Below the pieces are notes generated by a model. The model was not told the origin of the DNA and did not search any database. It was given only the letters and a program-made list of their open reading frames with translations. Of a stretch of 64,000 nt of DNA, positions 24,862 to 34,232 are shown piece after piece (positions within the stretch are counted from its first letter, which is position 1; the number at the start of each line of letters is the position of its first letter). The position numbers and the translations under genes are program-made. This stretch comes from Chitinophagaceae bacterium (GTDB taxonomy: Bacteria > Bacteroidota > Bacteroidia > Chitinophagales > Chitinophagaceae). The DNA is taken from the NCBI GenBank assembly GCA_004028795.1, contig SAIW01000016.1:1-64000 (forward strand). Reading direction: 5' to 3'.

Positions 24862-25307
24862 GATTCACGGTATTTTACAGTTGAAGGTGCCACACCAAAG
24901 TTTGCAGATACATTGTATTTATTCAATTCTGCCAAACCTATTTTTATTAATGCCAAATGATGAATTAAATGTTCATTACAATACAACAACTCTCTGTTAT
25001 AACTGCTGTTATAGGCAATGCCTTCATTAATAACAGTTATCGGTTTATCTTCTTTAGCAACATTTATTGCAATTGCTTTAAAACTTTGTGAAGCATATTC
25101 CGGTAAGGTTTCTAACACAGTATCTCTTTTACGTAAGCTATAATCAACAACACTATCATTATAATTATCTATCAAACAGGTGTACATTTCAACAGAATGA
25201 CGTACATGCTTACCAATAGATGTTGCTGATAAACTTTTGCAGGCATAAACATAGTCCTCCCTATCCATCATTTCAAGCAGTTCTATTATATCATTAAAAT
25301 ATAGCAT
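24849..25307 (-). CDS. DinB-like superfamily protein
   Basis: 152 residues, an all-helical protein. HVRHSVEMY (~35-43) and EHLIHHLALIKIGL (~113-126) supply His residues in the pattern of the DinB/YfiT four-helix metal-binding fold. Its function is unknown; related enzymes are metal-dependent thiol transferases. It overlaps the downstream NRDE gene by 13 bases and follows the DoxX gene by 8 bases. Confidence 0.75.
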   Translation of the reverse strand: MLYFNDIIELLEMMDREDYVYACKSLSATSIGKHVRHSVEMYTCLIDNYNDSVVDYSLRKRDTVLETLPEYASQSFKAIAINVAKEDKPITVINEGIAYNSSYNRELLYCNEHLIHHLALIKIGLAELNKYNVSANFGVAPSTVKYRESCAQ

Positions 25308-25315
25308 ACTTGAAA

Positions 25316-25708
25316 TTATTTTTTAAAAGGTAAAAGTTGTAACAATTGTTTTCTATTGATTATTATTAAAACTAAGCTTGCAATAAAAACCAATAATCCG
25401 TAAATAAATAATTGACCGCCATCATTCATTACTACTATTCCCAACAGAAAAATATGTGTTGCCAATGCACCGGCCATTATTCCTAATGCCACTATTGCAC
25501 CATATACGGTAGTTTTAGGAATTAAGATTAATACAGAAGCAATTAATTCTGCAATGCCCGTTCCTATTCTGCCCCAGGGCTCAATACCTACTTTTGTAAA
25601 TATGTAAACAGATTCTTCGGCTGCAGAAAATTTAAAATACAAGGTTTGTAACATTATTACTGCAGCAATTAATCTGCAAATCCAACTGATAATGATTAAG
25701 GGTTTCAT
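25316..25708 (-). CDS. DoxX family membrane protein
   Basis: 130 residues with four predicted membrane helices (residues ~5-25, ~45-65, ~68-92, ~100-120). The KFSAAEES and EPWGRIGTGIAELIASVLIL segments match the DoxX/DoxD small quinone-interacting membrane proteins. It lies between a YHS-domain gene and a DinB-like gene on the same strand, a context that suggests an electron-transfer or metal-related role in the envelope. Confidence 0.85.
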   Translation of the reverse strand: MKPLIIISWICRLIAAVIMLQTLYFKFSAAEESVYIFTKVGIEPWGRIGTGIAELIASVLILIPKTTVYGAIVALGIMAGALATHIFLLGIVVMNDGGQLFIYGLLVFIASLVLIIINRKQLLQLLPFKK

Positions 25709-25734
25709 GTTATTTTGGTTTAGGAATGATGTAA

Positions 25735-26211
25735 TTATGGTTTATAAATTTTAACCCAATTGGCATCGGCACTTTTCATTAGTTTTTGTTCATCTGCATT
25801 CCACTTGTTTAATGTGTTGTTAAAAAAACTGTGGTAGAAAAGATACAACTTGCCATTGGTAATTTTATATGTTTCCGGGTCTACTTCTACTTTGGTTCCA
25901 TCATTGCCCATTGCATATGCACACCAACCACCGTATTGCGGTTCGTATTGAGTGGGATTTTTTAAGAAAGCATCTTTATTAGCAGCATTGCTGAAATAAT
26001 ATGTAATACCTTGATATACTGCTGCATAACTGCTATTGCCTTTTGCAGGCTTAGTTTGCTTAAAATAGCTTACAACATCGTATCCGTTTAAAGCCAAAGT
26101 ATTTTTAGCAAGGTTAAATTCTTTTTTTCTTTCAGTAGAATTGTCTGTTTGTGCTACTAACAGAGAAGTAGTTGAGGTTATTAATAACAGCACAAGTAAT
26201 GTTTGTTTCAT
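25735..26211 (-). CDS. YHS domain-containing secreted protein
   Basis: 158 residues with a signal peptide (ends SLLVAQ). The YHS-like core is ALNGYDVVSYFK, then ITYYFSNAANKDAFLKNPTQ and YEPQYGGWCAYAMGN (~86-100), with conserved Cys and aromatic residues. YHS modules often bind metal and occur with copper and heme-copper systems; homologues with this layout are annotated only as YHS family proteins. It stands between an outer-membrane barrel and DoxX. Confidence 0.88.
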   Translation of the reverse strand: MKQTLLVLLLITSTTSLLVAQTDNSTERKKEFNLAKNTLALNGYDVVSYFKQTKPAKGNSSYAAVYQGITYYFSNAANKDAFLKNPTQYEPQYGGWCAYAMGNDGTKVEVDPETYKITNGKLYLFYHSFFNNTLNKWNADEQKLMKSADANWVKIYKP

Positions 26212-26272
26212 GTAATGGTTTTTATTGTAAAGTATTTTTATTAAAAACGGAATTTAGTTTTTTTCCTTACAG

Positions 26273-27193
26273 CTAAAAAGCAACTTTATATTGAATATTT
26301 AATACAGCACTTCTGGTTAAACCATCTGCACGCACATCTCTTACAATCAGCGGTGTTGCTGCAATTAATTCTAATTCGTTTTTATTGGCAAAGGTTTTTA
26401 CCAAATTAATTCCTGCATTAAGCGTTAACCCGTTAGAGCCTGTAATGGCTTGTTTAGTATTAAAACGATTGGTATAATTATCATCACCTAAATGATATAT
26501 AAACAGTAAATTAGGTTTAATGCTTATTGATTGCTTTTGTATCGGTAAAAAATAACCCAACCTTAATAAGGCATCAGGCTTTCTTTCAAACAAATTGGTA
26601 GAAGCAAAATTGTTTACTCTGGTATCTGAATATTCATCAGTAAAAAAACTGTTTTTATTATTATTGATAACAGGAATTTGAACACCTGCACTAATGTCTA
26701 TCCGCTTTTTAAACAGATAACTTATTCCACCTACCAAATCATAAGTTCCTAAGCTGCTTTGATAATCTAAGGGCAATGGTTTACCGTTTAAGTTTTTATC
26801 GTTTGAAGTAGTAAGCGGAATTTTAAATGCAGCTAAAAAAGTAATGTTTTCATTTTTTATTTTAGGTTGAAAAGAACTTACCAGAAAAATATCTCCCGCA
26901 TTAAAAGTATTACCCAAAAAACCTGAAGCATAAGTACCGGTAATTTTAGCATGAAAATTCCATCGGGCATTAAGCCTTCTGCCATAATCTATATAAGGGT
27001 TTAAAGAAATGGTTGATTGTTCTCCAACACCTACATTTATTCCTGCTGCTACTTCATTTGCAGAAGAGGCTTTTTTGTTTGGTGAATGGGTTTTCAAAAC
27101 ATCTAAACTACAAAAACCTGCATCGCTGCAACCTTGTGCAGCAACAAGTTTACACAACAATAAAAACGAGAAAGAGCATAACAATTTTTTCAT
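26273..27193 (-). CDS. Outer membrane beta-barrel protein, DM13/YHS cluster
   Basis: 306 residues. A signal peptide (ends LVAAQ) and a short Cys-containing start (GCSDAGFCSLD) precede a barrel of alternating hydrophobic strands ending VLNIQYKVAF. It resembles transporter-like outer membrane proteins annotated only as hypothetical. It follows the DM13 lipoprotein gene after 6 bases and precedes the YHS gene, so the three secreted products probably form one system. Confidence 0.72.
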   Translation of the reverse strand: MKKLLCSFSFLLLCKLVAAQGCSDAGFCSLDVLKTHSPNKKASSANEVAAGINVGVGEQSTISLNPYIDYGRRLNARWNFHAKITGTYASGFLGNTFNAGDIFLVSSFQPKIKNENITFLAAFKIPLTTSNDKNLNGKPLPLDYQSSLGTYDLVGGISYLFKKRIDISAGVQIPVINNNKNSFFTDEYSDTRVNNFASTNLFERKPDALLRLGYFLPIQKQSISIKPNLLFIYHLGDDNYTNRFNTKQAITGSNGLTLNAGINLVKTFANKNELELIAATPLIVRDVRADGLTRSAVLNIQYKVAF

Positions 27194-27199
27194 AATATA

Positions 27200-27619
27200 T
27201 TATTTAAGTATTGCTGAGCCGAATAAATGATTGAATTGCTGACAATGAATTAATACATAAGCATACTCTGATGGGGTTACTCCTGCAGGAATATCGTAGA
27301 GTTGATTACCTGTTGTTGATTGTAATGACCCGAGATTAATAAAGTTGGAAGGAATATTATCTTTTGATAAATAAACTTTTAAATCTGGTCCGTTGCTGCT
27401 ATTAAAATTTTCCAATGCCAATTGATACCTGTTATTAACCTTATAAATTTTAGCAACACCAGAAACAGCTCCGTAAGGGCCATTAACGAAATTACCTGTG
27501 TTAAAAAGTTTTGCAATAGTTGTATCTACCATTTGGTTTACTGCAGCTGAGGTAGTAGATTCTTTTTTGCAGGAAATAATTAAAATAACTAAGCCCAATA
27601 ACAGTAGTTTTAATTTCAT
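27200..27619 (-). CDS. DM13 domain lipoprotein
   Basis: 139 residues with a lipoprotein signal (LVILIISC, Cys ~17). The remainder is a DM13 domain: GNFVNGPYGAVSGVAKIYKV, GPDLKVYLS, and YVLIHCQQFNHLFGSA with the conserved Cys near the C-terminus. DM13 is proposed, from comparative work on DOMON/DM13 proteins, to take part in electron transfer using this Cys. It is the first gene of the minus-strand run that includes the barrel, YHS and DoxX genes. Confidence 0.88.
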   Translation of the reverse strand: MKLKLLLLGLVILIISCKKESTTSAAVNQMVDTTIAKLFNTGNFVNGPYGAVSGVAKIYKVNNRYQLALENFNSSNGPDLKVYLSKDNIPSNFINLGSLQSTTGNQLYDIPAGVTPSEYAYVLIHCQQFNHLFGSAILK

Positions 27620-27725
27620 ATTGCATTTTAAAAGGCTTTACGTATCAACCAAGTAGTGCTTACAGCCTAATTGTTAAAAAAAAGTTTAACAGTTTTCCCC
27701 TTATTTTGCAGCCTCAATATTTGTT

Positions 27726-28148
27726 ATGGAATACAGTAAGTTAATATCAGTATCAGGTTTCTCAGGTTTGTTTGAATTAGTTAGCAGTAAGAATGACGGA
27801 GCTGTAGTTCGTTCTTTAGAAGATGGCAGCACTAAGTTTGTAAGCAGCCGTGTTCATAACTTTTCTCATTTGGAAAGCATTGAAGTGTACACCATTCGTG
27901 AGAATGTTAATTTAATTGAAGTTTTTAAAGCAATGAATGAAAGCAAAGAAGCATTACCCGATGAAAAAGATAACAAAGCAATAAAAAAATATTTTGAAAA
28001 AGTATATGCTGATATGGATTTTGAAAGAGTGTATGACAGCGACCGTAAAAAAATGATTAAATGGTTTGCCGTTTTAAAAAGCAAAAACATTGAATTGAAA
28101 TTAAGTGAGGAAGAAGTAAATGATGATGCTGAAAACACTGAAGCATAA
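27726..28148 (+). CDS. DUF5606 domain-containing protein
   Basis: 140 residues, no signal peptide. The N-terminus MEYSKLISVSGFSGLFELV followed by SKNDGAVVRSLEDGSTKFV matches DUF5606 of Bacteroidota, a cytosolic protein of unknown function with an SH3-like start. The C-terminus is acidic. A strong bidirectional terminator follows, so it is its own transcript, divergent from the DM13 operon. Confidence 0.88.
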   Translation: MEYSKLISVSGFSGLFELVSSKNDGAVVRSLEDGSTKFVSSRVHNFSHLESIEVYTIRENVNLIEVFKAMNESKEALPDEKDNKAIKKYFEKVYADMDFERVYDSDRKKMIKWFAVLKSKNIELKLSEEEVNDDAENTEA

Positions 28149-28162
28149 TCTTTAAATGAAAT

Positions 28163-28199
28163 AATTAAAAAGCCATCAAAACTTGATGGCTTTTTAATT
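28163..28199. terminator. Strong bidirectional Rho-independent terminator
   Basis: AATTAAAAAGCCATCAA and its exact complement TTGATGGCTTTTTAATT form a 17-bp stem with a 3-base loop just after the DUF5606 gene. Confidence 0.9.
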
Positions 28200-28235
28200 T
28201 TTGAAATAAATAAGTAAATTAGCTAAAACATTTTT

Positions 28236-28451
28236 ATGGAAGCTTTGCAAATTGATAACGAATTAACTCAACGCATTGCCCAATTAAATATTTCGCAAAA
28301 AGAATCTTTATTAAAATTGTTAGATTCTTTAACCAATGATGATATTGATTTGATTGAATACAGCAAAGAGTTAGAAGAAGCTAATGCTGCTATTGATGCA
28401 GGCGAATTTTATACACACCAACAAGCTTTGCAATTAATAAATGGAAAGTAA
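28236..28451 (+). CDS. Antitoxin of a ParE/RelE-type pair
   Basis: 71 residues, acidic and helical. QRIAQLNISQKESLLKLLDSL fits a dimerising N-terminal region and the C-terminus ELEEANAAIDAGEFYTHQQ is of the type that wraps ParE toxins. It precedes and overlaps the toxin gene by 11 bases. The assignment rests on size, charge and linkage. Confidence 0.82.
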   Translation: MEALQIDNELTQRIAQLNISQKESLLKLLDSLTNDDIDLIEYSKELEEANAAIDAGEFYTHQQALQLINGK

Positions 28452-28746
28452 TACCAAAATTATTGTTTGGAATAAAGTGGCTCTTTTACAATTTCAAAAA
28501 GCTATATCATTTATCAAAGAAAAGTCGCCTCAGAATGCAGAAAAAGTAAAAAATGTTTTAATCGCCTTGATTGAAAGATTATCTATTCATCCTGAAAATT
28601 TTCCTCCGGATAAATACAAACAAAATAACGATGGCAACTATCGGGCTTTTGAAAAATATCATTTCAGGATTTCATATTACGTTACTGCACATGAAATACG
28701 AATTTTAAGAATAAGGCATACAAAAAGAAAACCTTTGAATTATTAA
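28441..28746 (+). CDS. ParE/RelE superfamily toxin
   Basis: 101 residues. The fold is recognisable from WNKVALLQFQKAISFIKEKS (~10-29), then ERLSIHPENFPPDKYKQNND and YRAFEKYHFRISYYV, ending in EIRILRIRHTKRKPLNY with the basic HTxR element. ParE toxins inhibit gyrase, RelE toxins cut mRNA; the sequence alone does not settle which. Overlap with the antitoxin suggests translational coupling. Confidence 0.88.
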   Translation: MESNTKIIVWNKVALLQFQKAISFIKEKSPQNAEKVKNVLIALIERLSIHPENFPPDKYKQNNDGNYRAFEKYHFRISYYVTAHEIRILRIRHTKRKPLNY

Positions 28747-28816
28747 GTTCTTCATTCCTGCAAAAAAACGCAAGCCTTGTAAGTTTTTACTAAATTGAGC
28801 AGCCAATTAAAAAAGT

Positions 28817-31783
28817 ATGAAGAAACTGTTCATTGCCTTTTGCCTTTTGCTTTTTGCCTTCAGCTCAAATGCTCAATCATTTTACAATCATTCCAAAGCA
28901 GCTGATAAATGGGTTAAAAAACAATTCAGAAAACTCAGTAAAAAAGAAAGGATTGCTCAGCTTATCATCATTCGTGCACACAGTAATCTCGGGCAAGATC
29001 ATATTACCTCGGTTACCAATTTAATTAACCAATACAATGTTGGCGGTTTATGTTTTTTTCAGGGTGGGCCTGTAAGGCAGGCTATGCTTACCAACTATTA
29101 TCAAAGCATTACTAAAACACCTTTAATGGTTTGTATTGACGGAGAATGGGGTTTAGGAATGAGACTTGACAGTGTTATCAATTTCCCCAGACAATTAATG
29201 ATGGGTGCTGTTGGCAATGCTCAATTAATTTATCAATTCGGTAAAGCTGTTGGCGAACAATGTAAACGTGTTGGTGTGCAGGTAAACTATGCCCCTGATA
29301 TTGATGTAAATAATAATCCTGATAATCCTGTAATTAACGACAGGAGTTTTGGAGAAGATAAATACAAAGTGGCTTTATACGGAACGGAATATATGCGTGG
29401 TATGCAGGAGGTAAACATTATGGCTTGTGCCAAACATTTTCCAGGTCATGGTGATGTGGCTGTTGATAGCCATAAAGATTTACCTGTCATCAAAAAAACA
29501 AGAGAGCAGTTAGATAATTTAGAATTATATCCATTCAAAGAATTAATTAAAGCGGGTGTAGGAAGTATGATGATTGCACATTTATATATTCCTGCTATTG
29601 ATACAACGGCTAATCAGGCAACATCTTTATCACAAAAAAATGTAACGGGTTTATTAAAAGAAGAATTGGGTTTTAAAGGCATCACTTTCACAGATGGTTT
29701 AGGCATGCAGGGCATTACTAAATTCTATCCATCCGGCGAAGCAAGTGTGCAGGCTTTAATTGCCGGTAATGATATGCTTTGTTTACCTGAAGATGTAGCG
29801 GGCAGTATCGAAAAAGTGTTACAGGCCATTAAAGACAGGAAATTAAATTGGGATGATATTAATGCAAGAGTGAAGAAAGTTTTATTAGCAAAATATAATC
29901 TGGGTTTAAATAATTTCAAACCCATTGAAACAGAAAATATTGTTGCTGATTTAAATCTGCAGACAAAAAAAATAAATGAGCTTTTAGCAAAGAATGCTAT
30001 TACGCTGTTAAGAAACAGCAATACTTCATTACTTCCTTTGAAGGCTAATAAAGTTGCTTACATCTCCATCGGTTCACCAAAAGAAAATGTAATAGCAGCA
30101 AGGCTTAGAAAAGAAAACAATGCAGATGTATATTTATTTGGAAGCAAAGCTGCTGTTGGTAAAGAAGTAATGGATGATTTGAGTAAAATGAATGTCGTTG
30201 ATAAAACCGATAGTGCCGCTGTTACACAATTAGTTCAAACTTTACAGCAAAAAAATTATGATGCAGTAATTGTTGGTGTACACAATTACAGCAGAAGGCC
30301 GGCTAATAATTACGGCATCAATAAACCAACTGTTTATTTATTGAATGAGTTGAATAAATTTAATCAATCAGCCTTTTTATTTTTCGGTAATCCTTATGCT
30401 ATTAAAAATTTATGCGATGCCAAAAACCTCTTTGCCTGTTATGAAGATGATGACATTACGCAAAACACATCAGCAGATATTTTACAAGGCAAATCGCAAC
30501 CCAAAGGCAAACTGTCTGTAACGGTTTGCAATGATTTGAAGTTTGGTGATGGCATTGCGTATAACAGTTATTTTCCTTCAGCAACTCCTCAATCAATTCA
30601 TGTTAATACAGAGAAATTGCAGGCAATAGATTCTATTGCCAACGATGCCGTTGCAAAAGGTGCATTTCCCGGCTGCGTTGTATTAGCAGCAAAAGATGGC
30701 AAAATCATTTATCATAAAGCATTTGGTAATACTTCTACAACAAGCAATCAACCTGTATCCATTAATACTGTTTACGATTTAGCTTCTGTTACTAAAGTTT
30801 CTGCAACAACTGTAAGTATTATGAAGTTGTATGAAGAAGGAAAAATAAGTTTAGATAAAACATTGGGAGATTATTTACCCTGGACAAAAGGAACAGACAA
30901 AGCTCTACTTACATTAAGAAATATTTTACTGCATCAGGCAGGGTTAAATCCTTTCATTCCGTTTTACAGAGAAGTAATTGATACCGCATCAGGAGAACCT
31001 AAATGGACTGTTTTTTCAACTGTTCAAGATGCACAACATCAATACCGTGCTGCAGAAAATTTATATGTACGTAACGATTGGGAAGACACTTTATACAAAC
31101 GCATTTTACAAAGCAAGCTCACTGCACCAAATAAATATGTGTACAGCGATAATGATTTTATTTTCTTAGGAAAGATTGTAGAAGCAGTTAGCGGCAAGCC
31201 TTTGAATGAATATGCCAGAGAAAATTTTTATGAACCGTTGAATATGCTTACTACCGGTTTTCACCCAAGAGAAAGAATGCCATTAGAAGACATTGCCCCA
31301 ACGGAATTAGAAAAACATTTTCGCCGTCAATTAATTTGGGGAGATGTACATGATGAAGGTTCAGCCATGTTCGGCGGTGTTGCCGGTCATGCCGGTTTAT
31401 TCAGCAATGCCTACGATTTAGCACAGTTATATCAGATGTTATTGAATGGCGGTGAACTGAATGGTAAAAGATTTTTTAAGAAAGAAACTGTTGATTTATT
31501 TACTGCTTACAACAGCGATGTTAGTCGCCGGGGTTTGGGTTTTGATAAACCTGAAAAAGACAATGCAACCAATAAGTCTCCTTACCCATCAAAGTTGGCA
31601 TCGCTGCAAACTTTTGGCCACACAGGGTTTACGGGCACCTGTGTTTGGGTTGACCCGAAGTATAATATCGTTTACATCTTCTTATCAAACCGTGTTAATC
31701 CTACAAGAGATAATAACAAACTAAGCAGTTTAGGTGTGAGAGGAAAGATTCAGGATGTGATAATCAGTGCTGTTAGTAACTAA
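28817..31783 (+). CDS. Glycoside hydrolase family 3 / beta-lactamase-like serine hydrolase fusion
   Basis: 988 residues with a signal peptide (ends SSNAQ). Residues ~30-370 form a GH3 N-terminal domain of the NagZ type: KHFPGHGD (206-213) followed by VAVDSHKDLP supplies the acid/base dyad, and FTDGLGMQGI carries the nucleophile Asp. A linker domain leads to a class C beta-lactamase/PBP-like domain (~595-985) with S657xxK660 in ASVTK, YSDND (YxN) and HTGFTG (KTG equivalent). The two parts suggest removal of GlcNAc and attack on a peptide or ester in cell-wall material in the periplasm. Such fusions are known in Bacteroidota. Confidence 0.93.
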   Translation: MKKLFIAFCLLLFAFSSNAQSFYNHSKAADKWVKKQFRKLSKKERIAQLIIIRAHSNLGQDHITSVTNLINQYNVGGLCFFQGGPVRQAMLTNYYQSITKTPLMVCIDGEWGLGMRLDSVINFPRQLMMGAVGNAQLIYQFGKAVGEQCKRVGVQVNYAPDIDVNNNPDNPVINDRSFGEDKYKVALYGTEYMRGMQEVNIMACAKHFPGHGDVAVDSHKDLPVIKKTREQLDNLELYPFKELIKAGVGSMMIAHLYIPAIDTTANQATSLSQKNVTGLLKEELGFKGITFTDGLGMQGITKFYPSGEASVQALIAGNDMLCLPEDVAGSIEKVLQAIKDRKLNWDDINARVKKVLLAKYNLGLNNFKPIETENIVADLNLQTKKINELLAKNAITLLRNSNTSLLPLKANKVAYISIGSPKENVIAARLRKENNADVYLFGSKAAVGKEVMDDLSKMNVVDKTDSAAVTQLVQTLQQKNYDAVIVGVHNYSRRPANNYGINKPTVYLLNELNKFNQSAFLFFGNPYAIKNLCDAKNLFACYEDDDITQNTSADILQGKSQPKGKLSVTVCNDLKFGDGIAYNSYFPSATPQSIHVNTEKLQAIDSIANDAVAKGAFPGCVVLAAKDGKIIYHKAFGNTSTTSNQPVSINTVYDLASVTKVSATTVSIMKLYEEGKISLDKTLGDYLPWTKGTDKALLTLRNILLHQAGLNPFIPFYREVIDTASGEPKWTVFSTVQDAQHQYRAAENLYVRNDWEDTLYKRILQSKLTAPNKYVYSDNDFIFLGKIVEAVSGKPLNEYARENFYEPLNMLTTGFHPRERMPLEDIAPTELEKHFRRQLIWGDVHDEGSAMFGGVAGHAGLFSNAYDLAQLYQMLLNGGELNGKRFFKKETVDLFTAYNSDVSRRGLGFDKPEKDNATNKSPYPSKLASLQTFGHTGFTGTCVWVDPKYNIVYIFLSNRVNPTRDNNKLSSLGVRGKIQDVIISAVSN

Positions 31784-31825
31784 CGCCATTGCGAGGAACG
31801 AAGCAATCTAACATTGCAATGACGA
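31784..31825. repeat. Family B repeat, short form
   Basis: Left arm CGCCATTGCGAGGAACGAAG + CAATCT, directly joined to a short right end ATTGCAATGACG. It begins right after the stop of the GH3 fusion gene and looks like an internally deleted copy of the element at 34233-34302. Confidence 0.65.
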
Positions 31826-31833
31826 CATTTATT

Positions 31834-32033
31834 TCTTTGCGAAACTTTGCGTCTCTTGCGACTCTGCGGTAAAATAAATTTCTGCTCGCAGAAAACTTAT
31901 GCCTATTCATTTGAGATTTTATTGACACTGATAAAACTAATTTGTATCATACAAATAAGTTGTGTCTCCACATCTTATCTAATCTCTTTGCGAAACTTTG
32001 CGTTCACTGCGACTCTGCGGTAAAATAAATTTT
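31834..32033 (+). repeat. Direct repeat pair (TCTTTGCGAAACTTTGCGT) upstream of the S9 peptidase
   Basis: Two near-identical ~48-base units at 31834-31881 and 31985-32033. Each reads TCTTTGCGAAACTTTGCGT, then a variable 5-6 bases, TTGCGACTCTGCGG or CTGCGACTCTGCGG, and TAAAATAAATTT. The ~100 bases between them show nothing further. The second copy ends 28 bases before the peptidase start. Confidence 0.75.
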
Positions 32034-32060
32034 ACTACATTCATAGCTCAACTATTTGCT

Positions 32061-34202
32061 ATGAAGAAAATTATTATTGCTGTTACATGTTCTTTAATGT
32101 TTGCAGTTGCTTTCGCACAAAAAGAAAAAATGAAAGTAACAGATTTGCTGAATGTAAAAACCATCAGTAATGTTGTTTTAAATAATGATGGCAGTAAAGC
32201 TGCATTTACGGTTACCACCATTGAACCTGATAATGATAACAAGGGAGATTATAAATATGTAAACAACATTTGGTTAGTGGCAACAGATGGTTCTGCTGCA
32301 CCAAAACAATTAACATCATTACCATCATCGCAGGCAGCGTTTAGTCCTGATGGAAAACAAATAGCATTCGTTCGTTTAGCAGAAGGTAAGCCACAAATAT
32401 TTGTATTACCATTAGATGGCGGGGAAGCTATTCAGCTAACTAAATTCAAATATGGAGCTGGTACACCTAAATGGACTGCCGACGGCAAACAGATTATTTT
32501 TTCTTCTAACATCAACCTAAAAGATTTATTGGTTGATACTTTTTTGAATCCCAAAAAAGAATTGCCTTTATGGAATTATGAACGTGCAGGTTTTACCAAT
32601 AACAGCAATTTAAAAACCAATACTGCCAAACCCAATGCAGATGGAAATATAGAAGAAATAAGAGCGTATTTAGAACAGGATGAAAAAGATAAAAAGGCTA
32701 AAGTGCTTACCAAGCTTCAGTTTCAGGAAGAATCAACAACATCCAACGAATACTCTTTCAATCATTATTTTATTACCAATGCAATACCTAATGCAACAGT
32801 AAAGCCATTAACACATGGCTTTTATTCATTCTCCAATCCTCAATTAGATATTGCCAATAACCGTTTAATTATTGATGCAAAAGTTGATGATGTAACTATG
32901 CCCGACAGAGTTTTAGAAAATGAAATTTATGCCATTAGTTTGAGTGATGGAACGATGAAACCACTGCTGGCAAAGAAAGATATAAGCTATAGCAGTGCAA
33001 CATTATCACCAAGCAGTAAATGGTTGGCATATACCTACAGCAACACAGGCTTTGTAAGTGTGCCAGCATTAGCAATTATTCCTTCCAACGGAAATGAAAG
33101 CAATAAAATTGAACTTCCTTTTGACAGAACCAAAGGAAGTTTTGTTTGGAGTGAAGATGAAAAATATCTGTACTTCACTGCACAAAGCAATGGTGGCGTG
33201 GTTTTATGCAAAGCAGATATTGCTGCCAAAAAAGTAGAAGTACTAACAGATTATAATACAGGTATTTTAAGTTTTGCTTTAAAAGGAAATAAAATAATTT
33301 ATGCAAAGAATGATGTTACAACACCATCTGAATTATTTATTGCAGATGCTAATGCCAAGGGTACTGTAAAAATTTCTTCATTTAATACATGGGTTGCAGA
33401 AAAGCAATTATCCCTTCCTGAAAAACATACTTTCAAAAATAGTAAAGGTTTAACTGTTGAGTATTGGGTGATGAAACCCTATAATTACGAAGCCGGTAAA
33501 AGATATCCTTTGTTATTAGAAATACATGGTGGACCAAGTGCTATGTGGGGACCGGGTGAAGCCAGCATGTGGCATGAGTTTCAATACTTCTGTTCACAAG
33601 GTTATGGTGTAGTATATTCTAACCCACGCGGTAGTGGTGGTTATGGTTATGATTTCTTAAAAGCCAATGTAAATGATTGGGGTGATGGACCAACCAGCGA
33701 TGTATTAACTGCATTAGATAAAACTGTTGCAGAAGGTTGGGCAGATACAAGCAAACTATTAATTACCGGTGGCTCTTATGCAGGCTATTTAGTTAGCTGG
33801 ATTATTGCACACGACCATCGTTTTAAAGCTGCATGCTCGCAAAGAGGTGTGTATGATTTAAGTACATTTTTCGGTGAAGGCAATGCCTGGCGTTTAGTGC
33901 CGAATTATTGGGGCGGTTACCCTTGGCAGAAAGATATAAGGAAAATGTTGGATGAGCAATCACCTATTACTTATGTACAAAACATTACTACGCCTTATAT
34001 TATTTTTCACGGAGAGAATGATTTAAGAACAGGTGTTATACAAGGCGAAATGTTGTACAAAAGTTTAAAGGTTTTAGGAAGACCAGTTGAATATGTTCGC
34101 CACCCCGGAGCCACACATGAAATAACAAGAAGCGGCAATAACCGCCAACGCATAGATCAAATGCTGCGTACCTATGAGTTTTTTGAAAGATGGATTCATT
34201 AG
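32061..34202 (+). CDS. S9 family prolyl oligopeptidase
   Basis: About 713 residues from the ATG at 32061, which directly opens a signal peptide (ends VAFAQ); an in-frame ATG at 31998 lies in repeat DNA and I reject it. A seven-bladed propeller-like N-terminal part (FSPDGKQIAFV, SPSSKWLAYT) precedes the alpha/beta hydrolase domain. Catalytic residues: S~572 in GGSYAGYL, D~654 in GENDLRTG, H~686 in PGATHE. LLEIHGGPSAMW carries the oxyanion loop. It trims peptides in the periplasm in a dipeptidyl/acyl-aminoacyl peptidase manner; exact specificity unknown. Confidence 0.93.
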   Translation: MKKIIIAVTCSLMFAVAFAQKEKMKVTDLLNVKTISNVVLNNDGSKAAFTVTTIEPDNDNKGDYKYVNNIWLVATDGSAAPKQLTSLPSSQAAFSPDGKQIAFVRLAEGKPQIFVLPLDGGEAIQLTKFKYGAGTPKWTADGKQIIFSSNINLKDLLVDTFLNPKKELPLWNYERAGFTNNSNLKTNTAKPNADGNIEEIRAYLEQDEKDKKAKVLTKLQFQEESTTSNEYSFNHYFITNAIPNATVKPLTHGFYSFSNPQLDIANNRLIIDAKVDDVTMPDRVLENEIYAISLSDGTMKPLLAKKDISYSSATLSPSSKWLAYTYSNTGFVSVPALAIIPSNGNESNKIELPFDRTKGSFVWSEDEKYLYFTAQSNGGVVLCKADIAAKKVEVLTDYNTGILSFALKGNKIIYAKNDVTTPSELFIADANAKGTVKISSFNTWVAEKQLSLPEKHTFKNSKGLTVEYWVMKPYNYEAGKRYPLLLEIHGGPSAMWGPGEASMWHEFQYFCSQGYGVVYSNPRGSGGYGYDFLKANVNDWGDGPTSDVLTALDKTVAEGWADTSKLLITGGSYAGYLVSWIIAHDHRFKAACSQRGVYDLSTFFGEGNAWRLVPNYWGGYPWQKDIRKMLDEQSPITYVQNITTPYIIFHGENDLRTGVIQGEMLYKSLKVLGRPVEYVRHPGATHEITRSGNNRQRIDQMLRTYEFFERWIH

Positions 34203-34232
34203 GGAATGGAAAGAGGGGAATACAAACGGGAT

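Noticed and set aside
31998-32060. N-terminal extension of the S9 peptidase
   Set aside because: These codons are repeat DNA and would place 21 residues before a normal signal peptide.
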